From Rugamonas sp. A1-17 (GTDB lineage: Bacteria; Pseudomonadota; Gammaproteobacteria; Burkholderiales; Burkholderiaceae_D): a stretch of DNA of 64,000 bases. The position numbers were made by a program, and so were the translations under genes. Location: positions 434,001 through 498,000 of the forward strand of contig JAJLPB010000003.1 in the NCBI GenBank assembly GCA_025548565.1, in the 5' to 3' direction. Shown here piece by piece: positions 35,103-44,223 of the stretch (positions are counted from its first letter, which is position 1; each line of letters starts with the position of its first letter). Under the pieces are notes generated by a model. That model worked only from the letters and a program-made list of their open reading frames with translations, ran no database searches and had not been told where the DNA came from.

Positions 35103-35108
35103 ACCAAC

Positions 35109-35196
35109 TTGGGGTCAAGTCTGACATTCGGACACGAGCTCTTCAGTAACGCCTGCTACTGAAGAGCTCGTGTCCGAATGTCAGACTTGACCCCAA
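35109..35196. repeat. 40-bp perfect inverted repeat (REP/MITE-like)
   Basis: Bases 35109-35148 and 35157-35196 are exact reverse complements over 40 bp with an 8-base spacer. The arms begin with TTGGGGTCAAGTCTGACATT. It fills the space between convergent panD and the Crp-like gene. The GGGGTCA...TGACATT core resembles repeat families mobilised by REP-associated transposases in proteobacteria. It would also make a strong hairpin ending both transcripts. Confidence 0.85.
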
Positions 35197-35197
35197 A

Positions 35198-35836
35198 TTA
35201 CGTTTGGTTACGCAGCAGTTGCGACATGTACTGCGGCGTGATGCCCAGGAAGGACGCCACCACCTTTTGCGAGATGCGCTGCTCCAGCCCGGGATATTCG
35301 CGGCGGAACGCACTCAGCCGCCCCTGCGCCGGCGAGGCGCTCTGGTAGCGCCGCCGGCTCTGGTCGATGATGCCGCGCTCCGATACCTTCAAGTAGTAAT
35401 CGCGCAACAGCCCGTTGCTGTGCGCCAGCTGGCTGATCTCCAGCCAGTCCAGCCGGTAGCCGTGCACCGCCGTCTCCGCCACCACGAAATTGAGCGCCGG
35501 CTCGTCGTCGCGCGCGCGCAGCAGGTCGTCGTGCGCGGCCGCGGTCTCGCCGTCGGTCAGGAAATGCAGCGTCACCTCGTTGCCGGTCTCGGTGATGAAG
35601 CCGGTCCGCGCCACCCCGCTGTGCAGCCAGTGCACGCTGGACGCCACCACCCCGATGCGCTGCAGATACTCGCCCTTGCGCAGGCTGACCGCCACCGCCA
35701 GCGGCGCCAGCAGGCACGTGACCTCGTCATACAGCTCCGGCGTGACTTTGAAACGCCGGGCCACTGTCTCCCGGTACTTTGCTCTGTGATCTAAGAATGC
35801 CTGATTCATTTTTGGTGGTGGTCTTTGTCCCGGCAT
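35198..35836 (-). CDS. Crp/Fnr family transcriptional regulator
   Basis: A 212-residue protein. Residues ~30-130 form a cyclic-nucleotide-binding-like beta barrel (LRKGEYLQRIGVVASSVHWLHSG). The C-terminal HTH is ISQKVVASFLGITPQYMSQLLRN. The phosphate-binding cassette of true cAMP receptors is not evident, so the ligand is unknown and may be absent. It is divergent from the MCP gene at 36045. A shorter start at 35809 is possible. Confidence 0.85.
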   Translation of the reverse strand: MPGQRPPPKMNQAFLDHRAKYRETVARRFKVTPELYDEVTCLLAPLAVAVSLRKGEYLQRIGVVASSVHWLHSGVARTGFITETGNEVTLHFLTDGETAAAHDDLLRARDDEPALNFVVAETAVHGYRLDWLEISQLAHSNGLLRDYYLKVSERGIIDQSRRRYQSASPAQGRLSAFRREYPGLEQRISQKVVASFLGITPQYMSQLLRNQT

Positions 35837-35944
35837 GTAAATGGCCGTACATAATCAGCCGGAAGTGTAAACGTTTTCTCAGTCCGTAACGCAAGTTTTG
35901 TTGTGGATTGGAATGTAAATCAAAAAATATATTTGAAACTTCAA

Positions 35945-35957
35945 CCAGTTGAACTGG
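35945..35957. promoter_or_regulatory. Small palindrome in a divergent region
   Basis: CCAGTT-G-AACTGG lies between the divergent Crp-like and MCP genes. Such a short palindrome can arise by chance. Confidence 0.25.
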
Positions 35958-36044
35958 CGGGCGGATTGGCGTTACCATAGACTTAATAAAATGCCAGCCG
36001 GCAAGTCAAGACCGGCCCCTCACTTCAAGCGAACGGAGAATGGA

Positions 36045-37652
36045 ATGAAGATAAGCGACCTCAGCATCGGACGGCGTTTATCGCTGGGCTTTGCCGTCAT
36101 CCTGGCGATCCTGATACTGAACACCGGACTGGGCATCTACCGCCTGCAGGGCGTGGCCGAGTCCACCCGCACCATGATGGAGCTGCCGCTGGCCAAGGAG
36201 CGCCTGATCGCCGACTGGTACCGCGTGGTGTTCGCCGGCATCCGCCGCACCACCGCCGTGGCCAAGAGCGCCGACCCGGTGCTGGCCACCTTCTTCGCCG
36301 AGGAGGCCAAGACCTCGACCGCCTACGCCCAGGGCCTGATCAAGAAGATCGAGGAGCTGGCCACCGACGACGACAAGGCGCTGATGGCCGACCTGGTCAA
36401 CACGCGCAAGGCCTACGTGGCCGCGCGCGACGGCGTGATGAAGTCCAAGGCCGCCGGCGACGCCGACCAGGCCACCCAGCTGCTCGACAGCGCCTACATC
36501 CCGGCCGCCAAGACCTACGAGGCGATGCTGCAGAAAATGCTGGACCACCAGCGCAAGGAGATCGACGCCGCCGCCGCCCGCATCGACCAGGTGGCCAAGG
36601 ACAGCCGCAACCTGCTGATGGCGATGGCGGCGCTGGTGGTGGCCTTCAGCGTGGCGTTCGCGTGGTGGCTGACGGCCGGCATCACCCGCCCCATCAACGA
36701 GGCGGTGGCGCTGGCCGAGTCCGTGGCCGGCGGCGACCTGGCCGAGCGCGGCCGCAGCGCCGCCAGCTACAGCGAGGACGAGCCGGGCAAGCTGCTGCAG
36801 GCGCTGCACCGCATGTCGGCCGCGCTGGTGGGCATCGTCAGCGATGTGCGCCACGGCACCGACGCCATCGCCACCGCCTCCTCGCAGATCGCCGCCGGCA
36901 ACCTGGACCTGTCCTCGCGCACCGAGCAGCAGGCCAGCTCGCTGGAGGAGACCGCCTCGTCGATGGAGCAGCTGACCGCCACCGTCAAGCAGAACGCCGA
37001 GAACGCGCGCCAGGCCAACCAGCTGGCGGCGTCGGCCTCGGACGTGGCGCAGCGCGGCGGCGCCGTGGTGTCGGACGTGGTGCAGACCATGGCCTCGATC
37101 GACGCCTCGTCGAAGAAGATCGTCGACATCATCGGCGTCATCGACGGCATCGCGTTCCAGACCAACATCCTGGCGCTGAACGCGGCGGTGGAGGCGGCCC
37201 GCGCCGGCGAGCAGGGCCGGGGCTTCGCGGTGGTGGCGTCCGAGGTGCGCAACCTGGCGCAGCGCTCGGCCGGCGCGGCCAAGGAGATCAAGGCGCTGAT
37301 CGACGATTCGGTCGGCAAGGTGGCGGCCGGCACGCGCCTGGTGGGCCAGGCTGGCAGCACGATGGAGGAGGTGGTCGGCAGCATCGGCCGCGTGACGGCC
37401 ATCATGGCCGAGATCAGCACCGCCAGCGGCGAGCAGACCAACGGCATCGAGCAGATCAACAGCTCGATCACGCAGATGGATCAGGTGACGCAGCAGAACG
37501 CCGCGCTGGTGGAGCAGGCCGCCGCGGCGGCCGACGCGATGCAGGAGCAGGCGGCCCAGCTGGCGGCCGCGGTCAGCATCTTCAAGCTGGACGACGCCGC
37601 GCTGCGGCGCCCTCCGGTGCCGGGGCGCGCGGCGCGCCCCATGCTGGTGTAA
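36045..37652 (+). CDS. Methyl-accepting chemotaxis protein (E. coli Tsr-like signalling tip)
   Basis: A 535-residue transmembrane receptor. A span at ~10-32, a four-helix-bundle periplasmic sensor (to ~185), a second span ([20 protein letters not shown]), HAMP and a long cytoplasmic coiled coil follow in order. The tip ([39 protein letters not shown]) is nearly that of E. coli Tsr/Tar, the class used with flagellar CheA. The ATG at 36045 has GGAGAA at 36035-36040. It ends [14 protein letters not shown], without a recognisable CheR-binding pentapeptide. It is separated from the che cluster by aqpZ, and its tip differs from the receptors there. Confidence 0.92.
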   Translation: MKISDLSIGRRLSLGFAVILAILILNTGLGIYRLQGVAESTRTMMELPLAKERLIADWYRVVFAGIRRTTAVAKSADPVLATFFAEEAKTSTAYAQGLIKKIEELATDDDKALMADLVNTRKAYVAARDGVMKSKAAGDADQATQLLDSAYIPAAKTYEAMLQKMLDHQRKEIDAAAARIDQVAKDSRNLLMAMAALVVAFSVAFAWWLTAGITRPINEAVALAESVAGGDLAERGRSAASYSEDEPGKLLQALHRMSAALVGIVSDVRHGTDAIATASSQIAAGNLDLSSRTEQQASSLEETASSMEQLTATVKQNAENARQANQLAASASDVAQRGGAVVSDVVQTMASIDASSKKIVDIIGVIDGIAFQTNILALNAAVEAARAGEQGRGFAVVASEVRNLAQRSAGAAKEIKALIDDSVGKVAAGTRLVGQAGSTMEEVVGSIGRVTAIMAEISTASGEQTNGIEQINSSITQMDQVTQQNAALVEQAAAAADAMQEQAAQLAAAVSIFKLDDAALRRPPVPGRAARPMLV

Positions 37653-37676
37653 AACGGTCTAAACGATTTAAACCGT

Positions 37677-38369
37677 TTACGCCTTTTCCGGCGAACCGAT
37701 GAAGCGGTAGATCGCCGCGCCCAGCAGCGCGCCGGCGATCGGCGCGACCCAGAACAGCCACAGCTGGCTGGTGGCCCAGTCGCCCACGTACAGCGCCACG
37801 CCGGTGCTGCGCGCCGGGTTGACCGAGGTGTTGGTGACCGGGATGCTGATCAGGTGGATCAGCGTCAGGCCCAGGCCGATCGGCAGCGGCGCGAAGCCCT
37901 TCGGTGCGCGCTCGTCGGTGGCGCCCAGGATGATCAGCAGGAACATCATGGTCATCACCACTTCCGTCACCAGCGCGGCCAGCAGCGAGTAGCCGCCCGG
38001 CGAGTGGGCGCCGTAGCCGTTGGAGGCGAAGCCGCCCATGACGTCGAAGCCGGCCTTGCCGCTGGCGATGGTGTACAGCACGCCGCCGGCGACGATGGCG
38101 CCCAGCACCTGCGCCACGATGTACGGCACCAGCTTATTGGCCGGGAAGCGGCCGCCGGCCCACAGGCCGATCGACACCGCCGGGTTCAGGTGGCAGCCCG
38201 AGATGTGGCCGATGGCGTAGGCCATCGTCAGCACCGTCAGGCCGAAGGCCAGCGACACGCCCAGCAGGCCGATGCCGACGCCGGGAAAGGCCGCCGCCAG
38301 CACCGCGCTGCCGCAGCCGCCCAGCACCAGCCAGAAGGTTCCAAAAAATTCCGCGCCATATTGTTTCAT
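37677..38369 (-). CDS. aqpZ: Aquaporin Z
   Basis: A six-span water channel of the AqpZ type. Both NPA boxes are present ([10 protein letters not shown] and [10 protein letters not shown]), and the arginine after the second box is the selectivity-filter residue. The start [15 protein letters not shown] at 38369 has GGGGA six bases upstream and gives 230 residues, like E. coli AqpZ. An upstream in-frame ATG at 38381 would add four residues and would itself overlap that ribosome-binding site. Confidence 0.95.
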   Translation of the reverse strand: MKQYGAEFFGTFWLVLGGCGSAVLAAAFPGVGIGLLGVSLAFGLTVLTMAYAIGHISGCHLNPAVSIGLWAGGRFPANKLVPYIVAQVLGAIVAGGVLYTIASGKAGFDVMGGFASNGYGAHSPGGYSLLAALVTEVVMTMMFLLIILGATDERAPKGFAPLPIGLGLTLIHLISIPVTNTSVNPARSTGVALYVGDWATSQLWLFWVAPIAGALLGAAIYRFIGSPEKA

Positions 38370-38714
38370 TTCATTCCCCATAATTTGATAGTCAACTTTG
38401 CATCATTGGCATGCAACGTTGGCAATCTAACCGGGAAGCGCGCAAATGTCGAGTCCGACGTGGCCGGTGCGGCTTCCGAAATGCTAGTAATTTGACGCCC
38501 GGCGCGCGGTTGCGCGGCTGCAACAGGCGGGCGGAAGCGTGCGCGGCGGGCCGCATCCGAACGTCAAATTATTTCCCTTCGGAAGCTATTTAAAACCCTG
38601 TCGCGTAAAACAACCGATACAATTAAATCGCCGGCCACATTGTGGCGCGGCCTTTGTTTCTGAGATACAGTTGGATTCACGGCGCCCCCCGGAACGCGGC
38701 GCCGGCACACTACA
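38370..38714. other. Intergenic region upstream of the chemosensory cluster
   Basis: About 345 bases between divergent aqpZ and the first che-cluster gene. No gene is seen. A sigma-28-like pair (TAAA at 38591, ACCGATAC at 38613) is present, but the spacing is 18 rather than 15. The cluster promoter presumably lies here. Confidence 0.5.
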
Positions 38715-39887
38715 GTGGGGTGGCGTCCAGTGAAGAACAATAGCGGATTCGACAGTAAATTGCTGCTCCCCTTCGGCCTGGCCGGCGGCGGCGCGCTGGG
38801 GACGATCGTGGCCGGTTGGAGCGCATGGGGCTGGTACACCATCCTGTGGGCGGCGCTGCTGCTGGCCGCCGCGGCATGGAGCGTGCGCGGCGCCGGCCTG
38901 TCCGGCGGCGGCCAGCAGGCCATGATCGAGGATTATCTGGCCGCGCGCGAACGCTTCGGCGACGCCGTGCTGCCGATCTGGTGCCGCCACATTGAAAATT
39001 CCCGCAGCCAGATGGAGGAGGCGGTGGCCGACCTGGCCGGGCGCTTCTCCAGCATCGTCGACAAGCTCGACGACGCGGTCCACGTGTCCAGCCACGACAG
39101 CGGCCACGGCGGCAACGCCATGACCGAGATCTTCTCGCGCAGCGAAACCCAGCTCGGCTCGGTGGTGACGTCGATGAAGTCGGCCATGTCGTCCAAGCAG
39201 GCCATGCTGTCGCAGATCAAGGATCTGGAACGCTTCACGCGCGAGCTGCGCGACATGGCCGAGGGCGTGGCCAGCATCGCCGCGCAGACCAACCTGCTGG
39301 CGCTGAACGCCGCCATCGAGGCCGCGCGCGCCGGTCCGGCCGGACGCGGCTTCGCGGTGGTGGCCACCGAGGTGCGCAACCTGTCGAGCCGCTCGGCCGA
39401 GACCGGCCGCAACATCTCCAACCGCGTCGGCCTGATCAGCAGCGCCATCCTGGCCGCCAGCCAGGCGGCCGAGCTGTCGAGCGAGCAGGAGGACCAGTCC
39501 ATGCAGTCGGCCGAGGGCATGATCGCCGCGGTGCTGCAGGACTTCCGCGCGATGACCGACGCGCTGGTGCAGTCGTCCGACAAACTCAAGCAGGACAGCA
39601 TCGGCATCCAGGGCGAGGTCGGCGAGGCGCTGGTGCAGCTGCAGTTCCAGGACCGCGTCAGCCAGGTGATGGCGCACGTGCGCGAGAACATGGAGCAGTT
39701 GCCGGCGCTGCTGCGCGACAACCGCGACCGCTACAACGCCGAGCAGGTGCTGGCGCCGCTGGACCCTCAGCCGCTGCTGGGCGACCTGCAGAAGACCTAC
39801 GCCATGGCCGAGGAGCACGCGGTGCACAGCGGCTCCAGCCGCGCCGCGCCGGTGGCCGCGGCGGCCGACGAGATCACCTTTTTCTGA
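38715..39887 (+). CDS. Short MCP-like protein with CheZ-like D-x3-Q motif
   Basis: A 390-residue protein opening the che cluster. Two spans near the N-terminus (about 20-55) have almost no loop between them, so there is no periplasmic sensor. A cytoplasmic coiled coil carries a receptor tip ([38 protein letters not shown]). Near the C-terminus, [14 protein letters not shown] places Asp313 and Gln317 in the same D-x3-Q order and FQD context as the catalytic helix of the CheY-P phosphatase CheZ. The start is uncertain: GTG 38715, or GTG 38730, which has GGGG at 38717-38720. CheY lies 21 bases downstream. Receptor plus phosphatase function is inference. Confidence 0.8.
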   Translation: MGWRPVKNNSGFDSKLLLPFGLAGGGALGTIVAGWSAWGWYTILWAALLLAAAAWSVRGAGLSGGGQQAMIEDYLAARERFGDAVLPIWCRHIENSRSQMEEAVADLAGRFSSIVDKLDDAVHVSSHDSGHGGNAMTEIFSRSETQLGSVVTSMKSAMSSKQAMLSQIKDLERFTRELRDMAEGVASIAAQTNLLALNAAIEAARAGPAGRGFAVVATEVRNLSSRSAETGRNISNRVGLISSAILAASQAAELSSEQEDQSMQSAEGMIAAVLQDFRAMTDALVQSSDKLKQDSIGIQGEVGEALVQLQFQDRVSQVMAHVRENMEQLPALLRDNRDRYNAEQVLAPLDPQPLLGDLQKTYAMAEEHAVHSGSSRAAPVAAAADEITFF

Positions 39888-39908
39888 TAGTTAAACGGGG
39901 AACAGAAC

Positions 39909-40277
39909 ATGGCTAAAACCATCATGGTGGTCGACGACTCGGCCTCGCTGCGGCAAGTGGTCGGCATCGCGCTCAAGGGCGCCGGCTACGACGTCATCGA
40001 AGGGCGCGACGGCGTCGACGCGCTGTCCAAATGCACCGGCCAGAAAATCCACCTGGTCGTCTGCGACGTCAACATGCCGAATATGGACGGCATCACCTTT
40101 GTGCGCGAATTCAAGCAACTGCCGCTGTACAAATTCACCCCGGTCATCATGCTCACCACCGAGTCGCAGGAGAGCAAGAAGGAAGAGGGCAAGGCGGCCG
40201 GCGCCAAGGCCTGGGTGGTCAAGCCGTTCAAGCCCGAGGTGCTGCTGGGCGCGGTGGCCAAACTTGTGATGCCATAA
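39909..40277 (+). CDS. cheY: CheY-type response regulator
   Basis: A single receiver domain of 122 residues with all switch residues: Asp9/Asp10 for Mg2+, phospho-acceptor Asp53 (VCDVNMPNMDG), Thr83 and Lys105 (VVKPFKPE). There is no output domain, so it should carry the signal from CheA to a motor or other target. It follows the MCP-like gene by 21 bases and precedes the STAS gene by 16. Confidence 0.93.
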   Translation: MAKTIMVVDDSASLRQVVGIALKGAGYDVIEGRDGVDALSKCTGQKIHLVVCDVNMPNMDGITFVREFKQLPLYKFTPVIMLTTESQESKKEEGKAAGAKAWVVKPFKPEVLLGAVAKLVMP

Positions 40278-40293
40278 CCTGACGGAGGACGCC

Positions 40294-40602
40294 ATGTCCG
40301 ATGCAAACGGGGCCGCCGTGGCCCGCGTCGCCCTCGACGGCGAGATGACCATCTACCGCGCAGCCGACCTGAAGGCCATCGTGCTGGACGCGCTGCGCAA
40401 GACCCAGGTGCTGGAGCTCGACCTGTCCGGCGTCACCGAGCTCGACACGGCCGGCCTGCAGGTGCTGATGCTGGCCAAGCAGACCGCCCACGCCGACCAG
40501 CGCGAACTGCGCCTGGTCAAGCACAGTCCGGCGGTGTTGGAGATTTTCGACATGCTGGACCTGGGCGCCTTCTTCGGCGACGCGCTGCTGATACACGCCT
40601 GA
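40294..40602 (+). CDS. STAS-domain protein of the che cluster
   Basis: A 102-residue STAS domain of the anti-sigma-factor-antagonist type. LDLSGVTELDTAGLQVLMLA is the conserved phosphorylation loop, with Thr in place of the usual Ser. GGAGGA lies 7 bases before the ATG. No partner kinase of the SpoIIAB type is in the window. Its place between cheY and cheA suggests that it works in the same pathway, perhaps as a scaffold or an alternative output; this is inference. Confidence 0.85.
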   Translation: MSDANGAAVARVALDGEMTIYRAADLKAIVLDALRKTQVLELDLSGVTELDTAGLQVLMLAKQTAHADQRELRLVKHSPAVLEIFDMLDLGAFFGDALLIHA

Positions 40603-40643
40603 TCCCGTTTTTATCTGTTTAATTTTGTTCCGAGGGCATGACC

Positions 40644-42827
40644 ATGAACCTGGACGAAGCACTACAGACCTTCATCACCGAGAGCCGCGAACTGCTGGAA
40701 GACATGGAGAACGCGCTGCTCAACGTCGACATCGCGGGCGAGCAGGGCGAGGCCATCAACGCCATCTTCCGCGCGGCGCACACCATCAAGGGCTCGGCCG
40801 GCTTGTTCAGCCTGGACCACATCGTCGCCTTCACCCACGTGGTCGAGAGCCTGCTCGACGAGGTGCGCGACGGCCGGGTCACGCTCAACGACGAGATGAT
40901 CGTGCTGCTGCTGTCGTGCTGCGACTACCTGTCCGGCATGACCGACGCGCTGGCCGCCGGCCAGCTGGAGGCCGACCCCGACACCGCGCCGGAGGGCGAG
41001 ATGCTGCTGCAGCAGCTGCGCCGCCACATGGCGGGCGGCTCGGCCGAGGCGCACGCGCCGCCGCCGGAGGCGCCGCTGGCGGTGCACGCCGAGCCGGGCG
41101 TCGAGCGCATCGACAAGGACAGGGGCGACAGCGACTACTGGCATATCTCGCTGCGCTTCGGCCGCGGCGTGCTGCAGAACGGCATGGACCCGATCGCCTT
41201 CCTGCGCTACCTGGCCAAGCTGGGCAAGATCGTCGGCATCGCCACCGTGCCCGACGCGCTGCCGGCCGCCGACGACATGGACGCCGAGCTGTGCTACCTG
41301 GGCTTCGAGATCGCCTTCGACAGCGCGGCCGACCGCGAGGCCATCGCCGGCGTGTTCGAGTTCGTGCAGGACGATTGCGAGATCCGCATCATCCCGCCGC
41401 ACAGCAAGGTGTCGCACTACGTCGACCTGATCCGCGCGCTGCCGGAGCAGGCCGCGCGCCTGGGCGAGATCCTGGTGCGCTGCGGCAGCGTCACCGCGCA
41501 CGAGCTGGAGGGCGCGCTGCACCAGCAATCCCATCCCGCCAACCCGCGGGACGACGCGCCGCCGCAGCAGCTCGGCAGCATCCTGGTCGGCGCCGGCAAC
41601 GTGCCGCCGGTGGTGGTGGAGGCCGCGCTGGCCAAGCAGAAGCAGGTCAGCGAGCAGAAGGCGCAGGAGAGCCGTTCGATCCGCGTCGATTCCGACAAGC
41701 TGGACCGCCTGATCGACCTGGTGGGCGAGCTGATCATCGCCGGCGCGCGCGCCGACATGATCGGCCAGCACATCCAGAACACCGAGCTGCAGGAATGCAC
41801 CTCCACCTTGTCCGGCCTGGTGGAGGAGGTGCGCGACGCCGCGCTCGAGCTGCGCATGGTGAAGATCGGCGCCACCTTCAACCGCTTCCAGCGCGTGGTG
41901 CACGACGTCGCGCGCGAGCTGGGCAAGGACATCGGCCTGATCGTCGACGGCGAGGACGCCGAACTGGACAAGACCGTGGTGGAGAAGATCGGCGATCCGC
42001 TGATGCACCTGGTGCGCAACGCCATGGACCACGGCATCGAGCCGGCCGACGTGCGGATCGCGGCCGGCAAGACGGCCAAGGGCATGATCAAGCTGAACGC
42101 CTTCCATGAGTCGGGCAGCATCGTCATCGAGGTCAGCGACGACGGCGGCGGCCTGCGCAAGGAGAAGATCCTGGCCAAGGCGGTCGAGCGCGGGCTGGTC
42201 GATCCCGAGCGCAAGCTCAGCGACAGCGAGATCTACAACCTGATCTTCGAGGCCGGCTTCTCCACCGCGGAAAAAATCACCAACCTGTCCGGGCGCGGGG
42301 TCGGCATGGACGTGGTCAAGCGCAACATCACGGCCTTGCGCGGCAGCGTCGACGTCTCCAGCAAGGAGGGCGCCGGCACCACCGTCACCGTGCGCCTGCC
42401 GCTGACCCTGGCCATCATCGACGGCTTCCTGGTGCAGGTGGGCGGCTCGGTGTTCGTGATCCCGCTCGACATGATCGAGGAGTGCATCGAGTACGCCACC
42501 GAGCCGGGCCAGGACTACTGCAACCTGCGCGGCCAGGTGCTGCCGTTCGTGCGGCTGCGCTCGCTGTTCCGCATCGACGGCGCGGCCACGCGGCGCGAGA
42601 GCATCGTCGTGCTCAAGCTGGGCAACCAGCGCGCCGGGCTGGTGGTCGACACCCTGCTGGGCGAATTCCAGACCGTCATCAAGCCGCTCAGCCCGATGTT
42701 CAGCGAAGTCAAATGCATCAGCGGTTCCACCATCCTGGGCAGCGGCGAGGTGGCGCTGATCCTGGACGTGGCCGCGCTGATGCACACCGTCAGCGGCAAG
42801 GGCGCCGCGGCGGCGCTGGCCGCTTAA
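40644..42827 (+). CDS. cheA: Chemotaxis histidine kinase CheA with tandem MshEN-like motifs
   Basis: A 727-residue kinase. The P1 phosphotransfer domain has His46 in AAHTIKGSAG. A ~90-residue P2-like domain follows (DYWHISLRFGRG...IRIIPPHSK). Residues 272-295 and 309-332 are two copies of a 24-residue motif like those of MshEN c-di-GMP receptors. Then come the dimerisation helix pair (SDKLDRLIDLVGELI), the ATPase domain (HLVRNAMDHGIE, DDGGGL, GRGVGMDVV) and a C-terminal CheW-like domain. GAGGG at 40632-40636 fits the ATG at 40644 better than the ATG at 40638. It phosphorylates CheY and CheB in response to the receptors encoded in the cluster. Confidence 0.95.
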   Translation: MNLDEALQTFITESRELLEDMENALLNVDIAGEQGEAINAIFRAAHTIKGSAGLFSLDHIVAFTHVVESLLDEVRDGRVTLNDEMIVLLLSCCDYLSGMTDALAAGQLEADPDTAPEGEMLLQQLRRHMAGGSAEAHAPPPEAPLAVHAEPGVERIDKDRGDSDYWHISLRFGRGVLQNGMDPIAFLRYLAKLGKIVGIATVPDALPAADDMDAELCYLGFEIAFDSAADREAIAGVFEFVQDDCEIRIIPPHSKVSHYVDLIRALPEQAARLGEILVRCGSVTAHELEGALHQQSHPANPRDDAPPQQLGSILVGAGNVPPVVVEAALAKQKQVSEQKAQESRSIRVDSDKLDRLIDLVGELIIAGARADMIGQHIQNTELQECTSTLSGLVEEVRDAALELRMVKIGATFNRFQRVVHDVARELGKDIGLIVDGEDAELDKTVVEKIGDPLMHLVRNAMDHGIEPADVRIAAGKTAKGMIKLNAFHESGSIVIEVSDDGGGLRKEKILAKAVERGLVDPERKLSDSEIYNLIFEAGFSTAEKITNLSGRGVGMDVVKRNITALRGSVDVSSKEGAGTTVTVRLPLTLAIIDGFLVQVGGSVFVIPLDMIEECIEYATEPGQDYCNLRGQVLPFVRLRSLFRIDGAATRRESIVVLKLGNQRAGLVVDTLLGEFQTVIKPLSPMFSEVKCISGSTILGSGEVALILDVAALMHTVSGKGAAAALAA

Positions 42828-42843
42828 CCCTGAAGAGGACGCT

Positions 42844-43407
42844 ATGCACACAGCAGCGAACAACCTGGCCGCCAACGCGGTCACCTACGGCAGCAGTGCC
42901 ATCGTGGCGCTGCAGAGCGGCGCCGCGCTGCCCAGCCAGTTCCTGACCTTCATGCTGGGCGACGACCCGTACGCGGTCGGCATCCTGCACATCAAGGAGA
43001 TCATCGAGTACGGCGCGCTGGCCACGGTGCCGATGATGCCGCCCTGCGTGCGCGGCGTGATCAACCTGCGCGGCGCGGTGGTGCCGGTGATGGACCTGTC
43101 GGCCCGCTTCGAGCGCGGCCCCAGCGCGATCGGCAAGCGCAGCTGCATCGTCATCGTCGAGGTGGACGGCGGCGACGGCAAGCAGGTGCTGGGCATGCTG
43201 GTGGACGCGGTCAACGCGGTGGTGGAGATCGGCGCCGGCGACATCGAGCCGGCGCCGTCGTTCGGCACCCGCATCCGGCCCGACTTCATCGCCGGCATCG
43301 GCAAGTGCAACGGCAAGTTCGTGATCCTGCTCGACATCGGCCGCGTGCTGTCGAACGAGGAGATCGTCGAGATGACGCGCGGCACCGTGGCCGGCTACCA
43401 CGCCTGA
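42844..43407 (+). CDS. cheW: CheW coupling protein (first copy)
   Basis: A 187-residue CheW. After a ~30-residue leader the SH3-like pair of barrels starts at FLTFMLGDDPYAVGILHIKEI. VRGVINLRGAVVPVMDL is the family signature. It links receptors to CheA. The ATG follows GAGGA and lies 16 bases after cheA. It is closely similar to the second CheW at 48843, but with a longer N-terminus. Confidence 0.94.
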   Translation: MHTAANNLAANAVTYGSSAIVALQSGAALPSQFLTFMLGDDPYAVGILHIKEIIEYGALATVPMMPPCVRGVINLRGAVVPVMDLSARFERGPSAIGKRSCIVIVEVDGGDGKQVLGMLVDAVNAVVEIGAGDIEPAPSFGTRIRPDFIAGIGKCNGKFVILLDIGRVLSNEEIVEMTRGTVAGYHA

Positions 43408-43416
43408 GGCGACGCC

Positions 43417-44223
43417 ATGGCAGCCGTCATGATCACCGACCGCGAGTTCTCGCAGTTCCAGCGCTTCATCTACGAGGCGGCCGGCATCTGCATGGCCAAC
43501 GGCAAGCAGGCGCTGGTGAGCGGGCGGCTGGCCAAGCGCCTGGCGCACTACCAGCTGGAGAGCTACGGCGACTACCTGCGCCTGCTCGAGAGCCGCGCCC
43601 AGCCGGCCGAGCTGCAGGTCGCGGTCGACCTGCTGACCACCAACGAGACCTATTTCTTCCGCGAGCCCAAGCACTTCGCGCTGCTGCGCGAGCTGGCGCT
43701 GGAGGCGCGCGACAAGCGCGCCACGCTGCGCGTCTGGAGCGCGGCCAGCTCCAGCGGCGAGGAGGCCTACAGCGTGGCCATGGTGCTGGCCGACGTGCTG
43801 GACGAGGGGCCGTGGGAAGTGCTGGGCACCGACATCAGCACCCGCGTGCTGGAGCGCGCCCGCTGCGGCCATTATCCGATCGAGCGCGCCAGCCAGATGC
43901 CGCTGCCCTACCTGAAGCGCTACTGCCTCAAGGGCCAGGGCAGCGAGGCCGGCACCCTGCTGGTCGAGCGTTCGCTGCGCCAGCGGGTGCAGTTCCGCCA
44001 CCTGAACCTGAACGAACCCTTGCCCAAGCTGGGCAGCTTCGACGTCATCTTCCTGCGCAACGTGATGATCTATTTCAACCTGGCGACCAAGCGCCAGGTG
44101 GTGGCGCGCCTGCTGACGCTGCTGCGGCCGGGCGGCTACTTCCTGATCGGCCATTCGGAAACGCTGAACGACATCAACGACACCCTGCTCGCCGTGGCTC
44201 CGTCGATCTATCGCAAACCATGA
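43417..44223 (+). CDS. cheR: Chemoreceptor glutamate methyltransferase CheR
   Basis: A 268-residue SAM-dependent methyltransferase that methylates receptor glutamates. It has the N-terminal helical CheR domain (FSQFQRFIYEAAGI), the LLTTNETYFFREPKHF linker, and the SAM site VWSAASSSGEEAYSVAM with LGTDIS. FLRNVMIYF and GGYFLIGHSE are also typical. Its stop overlaps the cheD start by 4 bases (ATGA). Confidence 0.96.
   Translation: MAAVMITDREFSQFQRFIYEAAGICMANGKQALVSGRLAKRLAHYQLESYGDYLRLLESRAQPAELQVAVDLLTTNETYFFREPKHFALLRELALEARDKRATLRVWSAASSSGEEAYSVAMVLADVLDEGPWEVLGTDISTRVLERARCGHYPIERASQMPLPYLKRYCLKGQGSEAGTLLVERSLRQRVQFRHLNLNEPLPKLGSFDVIFLRNVMIYFNLATKRQVVARLLTLLRPGGYFLIGHSETLNDINDTLLAVAPSIYRKP

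Noticed and set aside
38591..38620. Sigma-28-type flagellar promoter before the che cluster
   Set aside because: TAAA and ACCGATAC are present, but the spacing is 18 instead of 15 bases and the -10 box is imperfect.
43305..44219. N-terminal extension of the cheD frame through cheR (and likewise of cheB and the REC-EAL gene through their upstream neighbours)
   Set aside because: The extensions have no domain content. The ATGA overlaps or the GTG at 45832 give normal start points.
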